This document shows positions 32,039 through 42,092 of a stretch of DNA of 64,000 nt, piece by piece. Each line of letters begins with the position of its first letter. The stretch's first letter is position 1. The notes under the pieces are model-generated. The model did no database searches. It was not told the origin of the DNA and was given only the letters and a program-made list of their open reading frames with translations. The stretch comes from Colletotrichum lupini. Its lineage: Eukaryota; Ascomycota; Sordariomycetes; Glomerellales; Glomerellaceae. Location of the stretch: positions 2,604,001 through 2,668,000 of the forward strand of contig NC_064676.1 in assembly GCF_023278565.1 (NCBI RefSeq), in the 5' to 3' direction. Position numbers and translations under genes: made by a program.

Positions 32039-32789
32039 CACAAGAGGTTGAGAGAGCCCGCATTCCGGCTCGTCGCCGTGCTGCTCGTATCAAACCCCTG
32101 CATCAAGCTCAAGTAAACAATACTGATCCGAGTCAGAACGGCGCAAGTCATGTTCAGCTTGTTCGTAACCCAATGCATATTCCCATTCGATATTATCCAT
32201 CTGAGAGCACTCCACGGATAATCAATCCACATGCTTTCAAGACCCGATGAACCGGATGAGCCGTACTAGGACCGCCTGGTCGGTCGAGAAATGGGTACCC
32301 GACAACTTACAGTACAAGCCGAAGATGAAAGACGGGTCCCGGGGTCTAGTGTCAAAGCTTCTGGGAACAAGCCTCCGAATCGGGTGCGGATAGCTGGGCT
32401 TGACCAGTGTCACAGGGTGCCACCGGTTCAGTGCGTTTACGCGCTAATTTCTTAAAGCTCGACGCCGGAGCCTGGCAGTTCCCCAGCGCCCAACGGCATC
32501 CATCATCGGATGAAAATTACCTGGGTTCGCGAATCTATCACCCTCACCCCTTGGGCCATCGTGCACGGCAGACGGTGGGGTTAAAACGGCATTTCACGTA
32601 CTAACCTGAGAAGCAATTCGATCCTCTTCTTTGTATCTCGTCATAACTCTATCGCTGGTGTTATGCTGCTAAGCTTGCTGCACCCATCCCATGCAGGCTT
32701 GTTGCTCGCGGAAGAAGCCCCGCCCCTTTATTTCTCTGGTCGAGTTTCCCACCTCCCGAGTCAATGAGACGCGAATGCTATACTCCAGG

Positions 32790-32801
32790 CTCCGTACGGA
32801 G
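32790..32801. repeat. Palindrome CTCCGTACGGAG, copy 2
   Basis: Second exact copy of the 12-bp palindrome, about 760 bases from the first and 980 bases from the start of the nearest coding exon boundary region of the helical-repeat gene's 3' end. Confidence 0.8.
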
Positions 32802-33108
32802 TACATATGCCGCGTCTTGACGCGTGCCTTTAGTCCAACTCATGTCATACGACATGAGGCTACCCTACCCCTACTCAATATCGATGGCTTAAGAGTGTCT
32901 CTGGCTATCCATCCTCTCGCTGGTCTGTGCTGAGTAGGAGTTCCTCCACAGAAAACCTGACGGCACGTCGCCTGTCACTCATTGCGATGTTGATGCTGTC
33001 TCCGAATATACTTGAGCGTACATTGTGTGTCCCTGTCGGGCACTTGCGCGATCCCGCCCGTACTGCTGGGACTTTTCTTTGCTTTTCTGCTGGAACCATG
33101 CTTGGTGT

Positions 33109-34175
33109 TTAGCTTGGCGAATCGTGGCTTCTCTCGATTATGTCCTCCCTTCCTATCGGTCTGGTACCGTCGTTGAACACCATTGCCTCACGGTGCTGCC
33201 GCCTAAGACGCTGTTCTTCGGCCGAGTGCTCTCGTGTCCGAGGGACTTGCTCGACTGCTTGCAGCGCTTCCGCGTCGTCATCAACGTCTGCATTGCACAA
33301 TGTGGACTGCAAGGCAATGGTGAATCCGGCCAAGTTGGTGTCTGGGTTGAGGTCGAAACTCGTCTTGGCGGCGAGGTTGCAGGCGAGGATCGCCTTTGCG
33401 CCTTGGGTAGTGTGTGCGATCCTCGTGACAATGTCGACGATGCGGTTATTCTTGTGCTCCATGTAGTATATGAAGTTTTCCTGCCTTTCGGCTTCGGTGT
33501 CTCCCCAGTGTTGTTTGGCCAACCACTTTTCCACGAACTTGGCCTTGACCAACATGTCGGCACCGTACTTGGTGATGAGCTCGAGTACGAACATGAGGCA
33601 GAACCTCTCAGCCATATCGCGAAGGTAGTATTCGTCCCAGTATTTGTCGTCGAGTTTCGTTTGCTCCGTATCGTCGAGACTTAGTTCAAGGGATCTGACG
33701 AGGGCAGAGTACGCTCTCCATGTGTGCAACTTCGACAGGCCCTCTGCGAAGTCTAAAAGTCAGTCAGCTCGTCCGTCTTGTAAAAAAGATTCCCTTGCCT
33801 ACCATTAGTCTGCCCAGTAAGCGTTGCCAGGGCACGAAGGTTCTTCATACGAGTATCGTAGTCCGGTCGCGTGATGCCGTAGAGGAGCTGTCGCACCGTA
33901 CCGCTGTCGTTTACAGCACGGTCGCAAAGTATTTTGATGGCAACATCTCGAATGGAGAAGTTGGGGTGGCATAGCAGCTTGTCGAGAGTATCAAGGCCAA
34001 GCGCGTCTTCGGTTTCTTGTGTAATGTACTGCGTCTTTGGCGGAGTGACTTTTACTTCGTTGTCGTCGCGAATGTACGTCAGCATCTGGGTCATCATAGT
34101 GACCAGGCCAAAAGTAGCGGCCCCAATGCCAACAAGGATGATGCGCTCATCGCGGATAAATGACGTGAGAGTCAT
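33109..34175 (-). CDS. Membrane-anchored armadillo-like protein of unknown function
   Basis: 338 residues in two exons (34175-33803 and 33752-33109), joined as …LTGQTN/DFAEGLSKLHTW…. A single hydrophobic segment, IILVGIGAATFGLVTMMTQML, lies at about residues 12-32, preceded by a short N-terminus, which suggests an N-terminal membrane anchor (mitochondrial outer membrane or ER; undecided). The rest reads as stacked amphipathic helices of armadillo type (LDTLDKLLCHPNFSIRDVAIKILCDRA, TRMKNLRALATLTGQ). The tail is acidic, then polar. I do not recognise a named orthologue. It shares a 321-bp divergent promoter with NOP14. Confidence 0.8.
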
Positions 34176-34496
34176 CTTTTTTGATGCTGAAAAACGGCCC
34201 TATGAAGCATGGTCGCCTATCGATACATAAGCATTGAGCTTTCGCGTGTGGGAAACTCTCAAGGCACACAGCTGTACGGAGTATGTAGCTTGTAACGATG
34301 GATGCTCGGAGCTCAAGCCAAAGCATCCATGGGTTCTGCCTTGCGCCACCGCCCAGTCAATCCCCACCATCCCGATAAGATAAGCCAACCGTCCCGCTCA
34401 AAAAATTTGGGCAAGTGCGAGGACCGATTTGCTTTTTGATGGAGTTTGCTCGTACCTCAGCGACAACAACGCCGAGTATCATTTACGCCCGACAAA
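34176..34496. promoter_or_regulatory. Divergent promoter, helical-repeat gene / NOP14
   Basis: The 321 bases between two head-to-head starts. It contains the tandem GATA motif GATAAGATAAG at 34374-34384 and an AAAAAATTT stretch at 34400-34408, 113 and about 90 bases before the NOP14 ATG. The same GATA word occurs upstream of RCL1 and CPA2. Confidence 0.55.
34374..34384 (+). promoter_or_regulatory. Tandem GATA site upstream of NOP14
   Basis: GATAAGATAAG, two overlapping-spaced GATA-factor cores in direct repeat. Its reverse complement occurs exactly at 41929-41939 and 47942-47952. Binding by a GATA zinc-finger factor is inference. Confidence 0.5.
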
Positions 34497-37294
34497 ATGG
34501 CCGGCTCGCAACTCAAGCGGCTCAAAGCCTCCCTGAGGGAGCAGGGAATCACTGGTCCTCAGAAGTCTAAGAAGCAGAAACGCCAATTCGCGCAGGACGA
34601 AAAGGCCAAGACTGACAAGCGTCTTCAAAGAGGTGCTGCGCTGGGACAAATCAGAGAACAATTCAACCCCTTTGACCTGAAGCACAACCCACGAGGACCC
34701 AAATTCGATGTTACAACCAACAGGCCTCAGACTGGAGCCGCAGCGAGAGGAGTCAATGGCCGTCCTACCGAGGCCAAGTCTCTGGGCGAGCAGAGGGTAA
34801 GACTACACTACCGCTCCTGCGCAGCACTTTGCGATGCTAATAAATCTGATAGCGCCGAGAGACACTTCTCGTCGAGATGCAGAAGCGCAACAAAGTCGGC
34901 GGTATTCTTGATCGTCGATTCGGTGAAAACGACCCCTCCTTGGCCGAGGAAGACAAAATGCTCGAACGTTTCGCCCGCGAAAAGCAGAGGTCACGCAAGA
35001 AGACATCGCTATTCGATCTCGAGGAAGCCGAACCACTGGGCGAATTGACACACATGGGTCAGGCTCTCAACTTTGAGCACCATCCGAATATGGCCGACGA
35101 TTTCGACGAGGACGACCTTGGCTCAGACGACGACAGCGACTCCTCCCTTTCCGCGAAGAAAAAGCTCAAGCGCCTGCGCGAAGCTGGTTTCGGTGAAGAC
35201 GAAGAGGGAGCGGTTGACGAGCCGGACAGGAAAAAGTCCAAGAAGGAGGTCATGGAAGAAGTCATTGCGAAATCGAAGATGCATAAGTACGAGCGACAGA
35301 TTGCCAAGGACGAGGATGAGGACCTGCGAATGCAATTGGACAAGGAGCTGCCAAACCTCCACGCTCTCCTCATGGCTCATGGAAAATCGGATGCGCAGAA
35401 TAAGGATGAGGGTGGCAAGTTGATTGCTGGAGTTGACAAGGCAACTTTCGATAAGGAATTCGATTTGCGCCTGAAGAAGCTCGTTCAGGACCGCCGTGCA
35501 GCCCCAACAGAGCGCACAAAGACCGACGAGGAATTGGTGGAAGAGGAATCCAAGAGGCTGAAGGAGCTCGAAGAGAAGCGCTTAAAGAGAATGAACGGCG
35601 AAGCTGTCTCTTCCGACGAAGAAAGCGAGGAGGATGAAGAGATGGAGGATCAACCTGCCGAAGATCCTGCTTTCCAGTGGCTTCCTGAGGAGGAGGAAGA
35701 GGATTTCGGTCTCGGAAAGGGCATCAAGACCAAGACCCGCCCGACGGCGACAGAGCTCGGCTTTGACGATGAAGACGACTTCCTCATTGAGGACGATTTG
35801 ATTGCCAGCGGTTCGGACCTGGAGCCTATCGAGAGCGAAGAGGAAGAATCGGAGGAAGAGGAGGAATATCAAGGCGACGATTCCGAAGACGAGGAATTCA
35901 CCAAAGGTCTGCTCAACGAGGAGGAAGCGAAGAGCTCTGTGTTTGCAAACCCTGGTGGACAAGGAGGCGCGGAACTCGACAGCTCTGAGCTGCCTTACAC
36001 TTTCCCATGTCCGCAGAGCTACGATGAACTCTCGGCGCTGGCACAGAAGTACCCTAGCGATAAGCTGCCTACCATCGTGCAGCGTATCCGAGCTTTGTAC
36101 CATCCGAAGCTGAACAGCGCGAACAAGGAGAAGCTCGGCAAGTTTGCTCAGGCGCTTGTGGACATGATCGGTCACGGCCCACGGACCAACAGCAGCCCAT
36201 CTTTCCAAGTGCTGGAGAGTTTGGTACGACACATCCACTCCCTCGCTAAGATGTTCCCCGTCGACATTGCCAACCAGTACCGTTCCCATCTTGAGGAGAT
36301 CAGCCAACAACGCCCTCTCGCAGTGCATGTTGGCGACCTGACACTACTGACTGCTATCGGATCGACATTCCCTACATCAGATCACTTCCACCAGGTCGCA
36401 ACTCCTGCTATGCTTACCATCGGGCGCTATCTCGGTGGTAAGATCCCTCAAACACTCAGCGACTATGCCACTGGTATTTACCTTTCGACCTTGGCAGTCC
36501 AGTATCAGCAGTTCTCGAAGCGCTACGTTCCAGAGGTCATGAGTTTCTCTCTCAACACCCTGTGTGCTTTGGCTCCCTCAGCAGTCTCGAAGCTTTCTGG
36601 CAACTTCCCTCTTCATGAGCCTGCAGCGGATATTCGCGTCGCAAACGCGCGGAAGACGGAGCTCCGACAGCTCTCTCCGGCTGACTGTGCCAAGTTAGAG
36701 GTGAGCGGTGCGGAAGCTGAATCCAAGAAAATTGCCCTGTTGAGCACAACTCTTCAGCTTTTGGGTGCTGCTGCAGACACCTGGACTGGAAAGCCTGCTT
36801 TCAATGAGACGTTCCAGCCAGCACTTGACATTGTGGCTCACCTGAGCAGCAAGTCAAGCCGCTCGAAGTTCCCTGAGGCTCTCGGTGGACACCTCGCCAA
36901 GTCCAAGCTCAAGATGGAGCGCATGCTCAAGATTGCCCAGCTCTCAAAACGGCCGCTTGAGCTGCACCACCACCGCCCGCTTGCCATCAAGACATTCATC
37001 CCCAAGTTCGAGGACTCGTACGACCCAAACAAGCACTACGACCCGGATCGCGAGCGTGCGGAGATGGCCAAGTTGAAGAAGGAGCACAAGAAGGAGCGCA
37101 AGGGTGCCATGAGAGAACTGAGAAAGGATGCCCAGTTCATGGCCCGCGAGAACCTGCGTGCGAAGAAGGCCAAGGACGAGGCGTACGAGAAGAAGTACAA
37201 GAGGCTCGTGGCGGAGATCCAGAACGAGGAGGGCAGGGAGGCGAATGCGTACGAGAGGGAGAAGGACGGCAGAAAGAGGGCCAGGAACCGGTAG
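34497..37294 (+). CDS. NOP14: Nucleolar SSU-processome protein Nop14
   Basis: Component of the 90S pre-ribosome required for 18S rRNA maturation and 40S export. 913 residues in two exons (34497-34796, 34853-37294). The N-terminus MAGSQLKRLKASLREQGI, then FNPFDLKHNPRGPKFDV and GGILDRRFGENDPSLAEEDKML, are family signatures. The middle third has several acidic runs (residues about 190-215 and 340-470). The globular C-terminal half contains IKTFIPKFEDSYDPNKHYDPDRERAE, a strongly conserved Nop14 block, followed by a basic Lys/Arg tail. An in-frame ATG at 34446 would add 17 residues; the later ATG has the better context (AAAATGGC) and matches the family start. RCL1, another SSU-processome gene, is 4.8 kb downstream. 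Confidence 0.96.
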
Positions 37295-38031
37295 ACGGTT
37301 TGCGCTTCGGTCTTTTGTGTTACGGTATGAAAAAGTTGATGGGTGCTTTTCGGCATAGTTTATTCCCTTTTTTTGTATTCAATACCAGTAGAGGTAGAGG
37401 GGTGGAGAGCTCAGTCGTGGCTTCATATACATGATTAGGCAAAGGGCCATTAATCAAAATTCCACACCCAAACGAACCAGTCGGCAGACGGAGTGCCATT
37501 ATAAAGCCCGGAGACACCAGCGTTCATGGCTCTGTCATACGGATGTGTGAGGTGATTCGAAGTCGTCCATATGAAGTGCATTTGTACAGTGTAACTAGCT
37601 AAATTTCCACCATCCATTGACTGCCTGGCCTGCCAGCTGACGTCGGTCCCACTCCAAGGTACCCCAGAACGTGCATCAACAAGCTCTTTCGACATCCCTC
37701 AAGTTCAACATTGCGATGAAGGCGGACTGCCACCATTATCACAGGTGTTCGTCTAAGAGGCCGCCCCGGTATAACGACTCAAGATCTCTCCAGCTGTTCA
37801 CAAGCCGTGAATTCCCCAGCTCATAAGATCTGGATTCAACATACCAACACTGCGCCTCATAACACTGAAGAACCACCTACCAAGTCCACGCTTACACGGC
37901 CTCACTCACACCATTAAACAAACCCAATACCCAAGAACGCGAAAGCCTTGCGTTCAAAAACCAACCCCACACCTATACAAAACTTTCAGGTGGACAGGCC
38001 CTAGGGCAAATCCGCCACCATCCAGCAAGCC
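37295..38031. other. Intergenic region NOP14 / GPATCH11-like
   Basis: About 740 bases. The right half is C/A-rich and looks like the promoter and leader of the gene at 38032. The left half holds NOP14 3' sequence and an 81-codon minus-strand frame described separately. Confidence 0.5.
37450..37695 (-). other. Possible small ORF of 81 codons
   Basis: The frame starts ATGTCGAAAGAG after GGG. Its product would be tryptophan- and aromatic-rich (MHFIWTTSN, WFVWVWNFD at the end) and less biased in composition than most chance frames nearby. It sits where a gene could fit, convergent with NOP14 and divergent from the GPATCH11-like gene. No homologue is recognised and it may be chance. Confidence 0.2.
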
Positions 38032-39114
38032 ATGGCAGCCTCCGACGATGAAGACGACTACATGAACATGACCTTTGACGAACCAGCCGCCTCCACCAAA
38101 GCAAAATCCCAACCAGAAACCTCATTGCAGCGCCGCCAGCGCCTCAAACGCGAAGGCGAGATCCGCGGCCGGCCCAAGTCCAAGGAGGAGCTCGCGGCCG
38201 AGGAGGAAGCGGCGCGCGAAAAGGCGCTCTCGCGGTCCCTCCTCGAGACCGCGGCCGCCAAGAAGAGCAAGGGGTTCGCGATGATGGCCAAGATGGGCTT
38301 CAAGGCGGGCAGTGCGCTGGGTGCAGGTGCCGGGGCGACAGGCGGCTCTGGTGCTGGCAACGATGCCAGGACGGAGCCGATTGCCGTCGAGGTCAAGGCG
38401 GACCGGGGCGGTATCGGGATGGAGAGCGAGAGGAAGCGCAAGTTGAGGGAGGCGGCGGAGAGGATCGAGGAGGAGGTGAGGGAGGGGAAGAGGGTAAGGG
38501 TCGATCCGTTGGAGTATCGGGACCGGGTGAGGATGGAGAGGGAGGCGGCGAGGGTGCAGGCGCAGGTGTTTGCGGCGCAGCGGGTTTCGGAGAGGATGGC
38601 GGAGGAGAAGGAGGGCGAGGAGGTGGCCGAGTCGCTGGTTGTCGAAGGGGCAGCGGAGGACGGCACCAGTCATCACGACGAGGGAGACGGCAAGAAGGAC
38701 AAGACGACGACGAAAAAGACGCGAGCGGCCGGCGCGGCGTCGAGACCGCTCAAGTCGATCAACGTCCTTTGGAGGGGTCTCGCCCGCCACCGCGAGGAAA
38801 AGGAGCGGGACCGCAGGATGAGGTATGATCTGGAGCAGAGCCTGTCGCGGCTGCCGACGTACGAGGACGACGATGAGGACGCCGACGACCGCACGGCGCT
38901 GGGCAAGAAGCAGGTTGTCTACGTCACCGCGGAGGACCTGGACGAGGAGGATCCCGAGCTTGACGAGTTCAACGAGCTGGAAGACGCTGAGAAGCTGCGG
39001 CGGCTGGTGGAGTATCTGAGGAGGGAGCATCGGTACTGTTTCTGGTGCAAGTACACGTATCCGGACGATGAGTTGGAGGGGTGTCCTGGTGTCACGGAAG
39101 AGGATCACGACTAG
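38032..39114 (+). CDS. GPATCH11: GPATCH11/CCDC75-like G-patch protein
   Basis: 360 residues, no intron. The N-terminus is acidic (DDEDDYMNMTF), followed by a basic coiled stretch (SLQRRQRLKREGEIRGRPKSKEE). A G-patch-like segment spans about residues 78-132: KGFAMMAKMGFKAGSALG… EVKADRGGIGM. The usual glycine core is replaced by a Gly/Ala-rich insert of about 15 residues. Long Arg/Glu helices follow. The C-terminal DUF4187-type end, LRREHRYCFWCKYTYPDDE then GCPG, has cysteines that could bind a metal. The family is linked to pre-mRNA splicing through DEAH helicases; that role is by family. It ends only 97 bases from the facing PPR gene. Confidence 0.87.
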   Translation: MAASDDEDDYMNMTFDEPAASTKAKSQPETSLQRRQRLKREGEIRGRPKSKEELAAEEEAAREKALSRSLLETAAAKKSKGFAMMAKMGFKAGSALGAGAGATGGSGAGNDARTEPIAVEVKADRGGIGMESERKRKLREAAERIEEEVREGKRVRVDPLEYRDRVRMEREAARVQAQVFAAQRVSERMAEEKEGEEVAESLVVEGAAEDGTSHHDEGDGKKDKTTTKKTRAAGAASRPLKSINVLWRGLARHREEKERDRRMRYDLEQSLSRLPTYEDDDEDADDRTALGKKQVVYVTAEDLDEEDPELDEFNELEDAEKLRRLVEYLRREHRYCFWCKYTYPDDELEGCPGVTEEDHD

Positions 39115-39211
39115 GTGGGAATGGAATTTTGCATGCATGGTATCATAGTATTGAGTGTCATTATAGTGTACAATATCTACATCTTGATGTTACAGAGAGG
39201 ACTTGTGGCGT

Positions 39212-41770
39212 CTAGCCCCTGCCTTTGCGTGCCAATATATCGTACACGCCCATCTCCTTGGCCACCATCGACACCTGGCCCTTGGCCAGCTCACCAGCTT
39301 CTTGCATGTACGCCGTCTGCAAGTAAGACGAGTACTCCTCGCCACGCTGCTTGAGCGACATCTCGTCTAGAGTCAGAGTTCCTCCAATGGACTTCTGTCG
39401 GGTTTCGACGTGCGAGTCAATCTTGCGCTTAATGAGGCGAAGCTTCTGTCGCGCCTGCGTTGTCTCCCAGGCAAGACTTGTAGTCTCCATCATCATCTCG
39501 AGGGCCAACACCTCGGGCGGAGTGAAGTCGAAGACAGCCTTAAAAGCCTGGAGGGCAACGACGATGCCGATTTTGTCCTTTAGTCGGCGGAATGTGTGGA
39601 GGATCTTCCTCGCGATTTGCCCGTCGAGACCGTCTGGTTTGAACACAGACGCGAAGCGAACCATTTCTGCAAAAGTCTCGCGTGTAATTCTGGTTTCGTT
39701 GACGAGCTCGTCGCCTGCAATATTGTGCAGACGATTGGCACCAAGCATCTTCCACAATGCCATGAACGTGTAGGGATCAGGTTTGACCTGACGGTCATAC
39801 ACGAGAGTCTGGTACAGCTGGCGTGCCTCAGAGATGTTGCCGTTCTGTGAGTGGGACTCCAGCAACTGGTTCATCATGAAGGCGTCCGGGCTGATTTCTG
39901 CTTCTCTGAAAGCGTCCCATAACTTCGCTAAGTCGGCATGAAGACTTCGAAGGCGATAATTCTCCGCAAGTAGGGAAAACGTTTCGAGCGTGGCCTTGGG
40001 CATGGCAGCTGTATGAGATTTCACAGACACTTCGACTGTACGAACCGGCCCTTCCATGGTTGAAAGTCGACGACGATTCTCGACAAACTCCACGCGAGCA
40101 TCGATCATTTGCCATGCCAACTTGTCCGCCTTCTCCAAATTGTCGGCGCCACCTGACCTTTGCCAGGCACCAATAAGCCCATTCACCTGAATGCTGGCCG
40201 CTTCGATGCCCTTAAACCGCATGAATTCGAAGACGCTATGCGCTCCATCGAGGTCTCCAGCACCGATAAGTCGCTTCAGCCATTTTCCGAAAAAGAATTT
40301 GTTGCCGATTTGAGAAGGCAATCGGTCTCGTCCACTCAGCTCGACCGTACTAGAGCTCATCATATCGACGAAGGCTTGCAAAGCGTATTCCGTTTGTCCA
40401 GTCGTTAGGAAGAAAGAGATCACCTGGTCGTAGTCCTCGAGCCCCATTGAAGAGCCAAGAAGGTCCCTCATTCGACGGTATGCGTCCCAGGCCTTTATCC
40501 TTGGCTCCGCGTTCGGATTTGTTGCACAACTCCTAATGTACGGCAACAGAATGCGTGGATCGAGTTGGCGCTCGAGAAGCTTGTTCACCGCGCGTTCTCC
40601 CTGCACAAGATCACCTTGTTGGCAGAACATGCGCACTCCAAGCTCCCAAAACTCCTTGAAGGTATCTGCGCCACTGTCGCCGAGGGTGGACATACATCGC
40701 TTCCAGTTATCGATGGCCTTGGCCTCCCATCCGTCCACGAACATGGCTTCGACTGTGACAAGCTGTTGCGAAGGGCTCAAAGCAACCTTCGCCTCGCTCA
40801 TGTCTCTTGCTAGCAGCGAAAGATATGTGAGACGGCTTGGGTTTTTCGCATCGTCAAGCGACAGAATGTCCCACAGAAGGTTCCAAACGTCTTGAGGAAC
40901 ATGCGCCCAAGCCTTGGCTAGAGATTGCCTCGCCGCGCCGTACGTCTTCCACACCGTCTGGGCAGTCTTTGCCGTAACATCCTCACCTCGTCGCATCTCT
41001 TTAGTCGTTCGGGAGAGGAGCGTGTTCAATCGTACTATCCGTTTTCGCTGGTTGAAGCTCCACACTTTCTCGGGGATCTGCGGAATTGGGGGTTGCTTCT
41101 TCCGTTGTGAGGGGTCCACGCGAGCAGTCGCCTGTATGACGCCCAGTGTTGCCGCGTGGTTCTTGTAATCGAATTGACTGACATCGAATCCTCTTGCCTC
41201 GAATTGGCTTTCTAAGTCTTTGATGTATGCGTTCAAGCTCTCCAATGTGTCTTCGGGGTTCCTGGCATTCCCGAGCTTGTCTTCGAAATCTTTCGCAATC
41301 GAGTCGACATCGTTGATTCCCAAAGCACCCAAGCCGCCCTCATTCTGAAAACGAGAGAGCGTGCGCCGCATATCAGCCGCAAAAGTCTGGTTCAGTTCCT
41401 TCTTCAGATCGTCTACGCCACCCATAGATTCTTTGAAAGCATCCTCGTCCCCCAGCCGCTCAATCTGGCCGGATTCACCCTTCTCGAAGAACTTTATAAT
41501 AGGCTCGTCGGTTCTTTTTTGCATTAGTTCCTTGAGAAGGTCGGCGGCTGCTCTGCTCGGATCGGCATCGGTTTGGGTGGAGGGCGTCGGAGAAGATTTG
41601 CGCTGTGCGTTCTGAGCACCTGGTCGAGGCTTGACTCCTAGTTGAGCAATACGGGAGCTATGTCGAATCGCCCATGGCGGCGGGGCAGAAGAGCCCAAAG
41701 TTGACTGGCATGACTGGCAAATGAATGTGTTTCGACATGCTATGTCACGAAAAAAAGTTCTATGAGACAT
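39212..41770 (-). CDS. Mitochondrial pentatricopeptide-repeat (PPR) protein
   Basis: 852 residues, no intron. The first ~60 residues are poor in acids and contain a CxxC pair (FICQSCQSTLG), then Arg/Pro/Ser, compatible with mitochondrial import. A charged helical region follows (about 65-260). From about residue 300 the protein is built of paired helices typical of PPR/TPR solenoids, for example DYDQVISFFLTTGQTEYALQ, DLDGAHSVFEFMRFKGIEA and DAFMMNQLLESHSQNGNISE followed by ARQLYQTLVYDRQVKPD. Fungal proteins of this sort bind mitochondrial mRNAs or rRNA for stability or translation; the exact target is unknown. It leaves a 322-bp divergent promoter shared with RCL1. Confidence 0.85.
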   Translation of the reverse strand: MSHRTFFRDIACRNTFICQSCQSTLGSSAPPPWAIRHSSRIAQLGVKPRPGAQNAQRKSSPTPSTQTDADPSRAAADLLKELMQKRTDEPIIKFFEKGESGQIERLGDEDAFKESMGGVDDLKKELNQTFAADMRRTLSRFQNEGGLGALGINDVDSIAKDFEDKLGNARNPEDTLESLNAYIKDLESQFEARGFDVSQFDYKNHAATLGVIQATARVDPSQRKKQPPIPQIPEKVWSFNQRKRIVRLNTLLSRTTKEMRRGEDVTAKTAQTVWKTYGAARQSLAKAWAHVPQDVWNLLWDILSLDDAKNPSRLTYLSLLARDMSEAKVALSPSQQLVTVEAMFVDGWEAKAIDNWKRCMSTLGDSGADTFKEFWELGVRMFCQQGDLVQGERAVNKLLERQLDPRILLPYIRSCATNPNAEPRIKAWDAYRRMRDLLGSSMGLEDYDQVISFFLTTGQTEYALQAFVDMMSSSTVELSGRDRLPSQIGNKFFFGKWLKRLIGAGDLDGAHSVFEFMRFKGIEAASIQVNGLIGAWQRSGGADNLEKADKLAWQMIDARVEFVENRRRLSTMEGPVRTVEVSVKSHTAAMPKATLETFSLLAENYRLRSLHADLAKLWDAFREAEISPDAFMMNQLLESHSQNGNISEARQLYQTLVYDRQVKPDPYTFMALWKMLGANRLHNIAGDELVNETRITRETFAEMVRFASVFKPDGLDGQIARKILHTFRRLKDKIGIVVALQAFKAVFDFTPPEVLALEMMMETTSLAWETTQARQKLRLIKRKIDSHVETRQKSIGGTLTLDEMSLKQRGEEYSSYLQTAYMQEAGELAKGQVSMVAKEMGVYDILARKGRG

Positions 41771-42092
41771 AAGGAGAGGCGAAGTTGGTCAACATAAAGG
41801 AGAAAGCGAAGAAAATGGGCGCTTCAAGCAAGAGAGGAAGCTCATGGCACGTAGAGAAACGGGTCAGATTTTTTGATGGACCCTGAACCTAGGTGCACCT
41901 GCATCTGCGCGTCGCGAATCATTAAGAGCTTATCTTATCAGAGACATCTGTATTCCCTTTACCGCCTACCACTTGTAACAGATTCTGCGGTCATATCCCG
42001 GCAGAAAAAGATAATTTTCTAGATCCCACCTTCGTCTACTCTTTTTTTTCTGGCCGCGGATATCACCAGCACCCAAACGACCCACGGCAAAA
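41771..42092. promoter_or_regulatory. Divergent promoter, PPR gene / RCL1
   Basis: The 322 bases between two head-to-head starts. The tandem GATA word CTTATCTTATC lies almost exactly midway, at 41929-41939 (154 bases from RCL1, 159 from the PPR start). It is pyrimidine-rich just before RCL1. Confidence 0.5.
41929..41939 (-). promoter_or_regulatory. Tandem GATA site upstream of RCL1
   Basis: CTTATCTTATC, the exact reverse complement of the site upstream of NOP14. Position relative to RCL1 (about -150) is similar to that at NOP14 (about -115). Confidence 0.5.

Larger units (their letters stand above)
29448..33108. other. Long intergenic region with microsatellite and palindromes
   Basis: This 3.7 kb is the longest gene-free stretch of the window. 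It contains a GA repeat at about 30118-30138, a TACCTTACCTTACC run at 30936-30949, and two copies of the perfect palindrome CTCCGTACGGAG (32027-32038 and 32790-32801). Many short frames exist on both strands, none convincing. Part near 29.4-30.3 kb must be the promoter of the CLIP-like gene. Confidence 0.55.

Noticed and set aside
32515..32545. GGGTTCGCGAATC resembling a tRNA T-loop
   Set aside because: The loop does not fit the TTCRA consensus and there is no upstream D-arm or acceptor partner.
38122..39138. 338-codon minus-strand frame opposite the GPATCH11-like gene
   Set aside because: Leu/Arg/His/Pro-rich shadow produced by GAG/AGG-rich sense codons.
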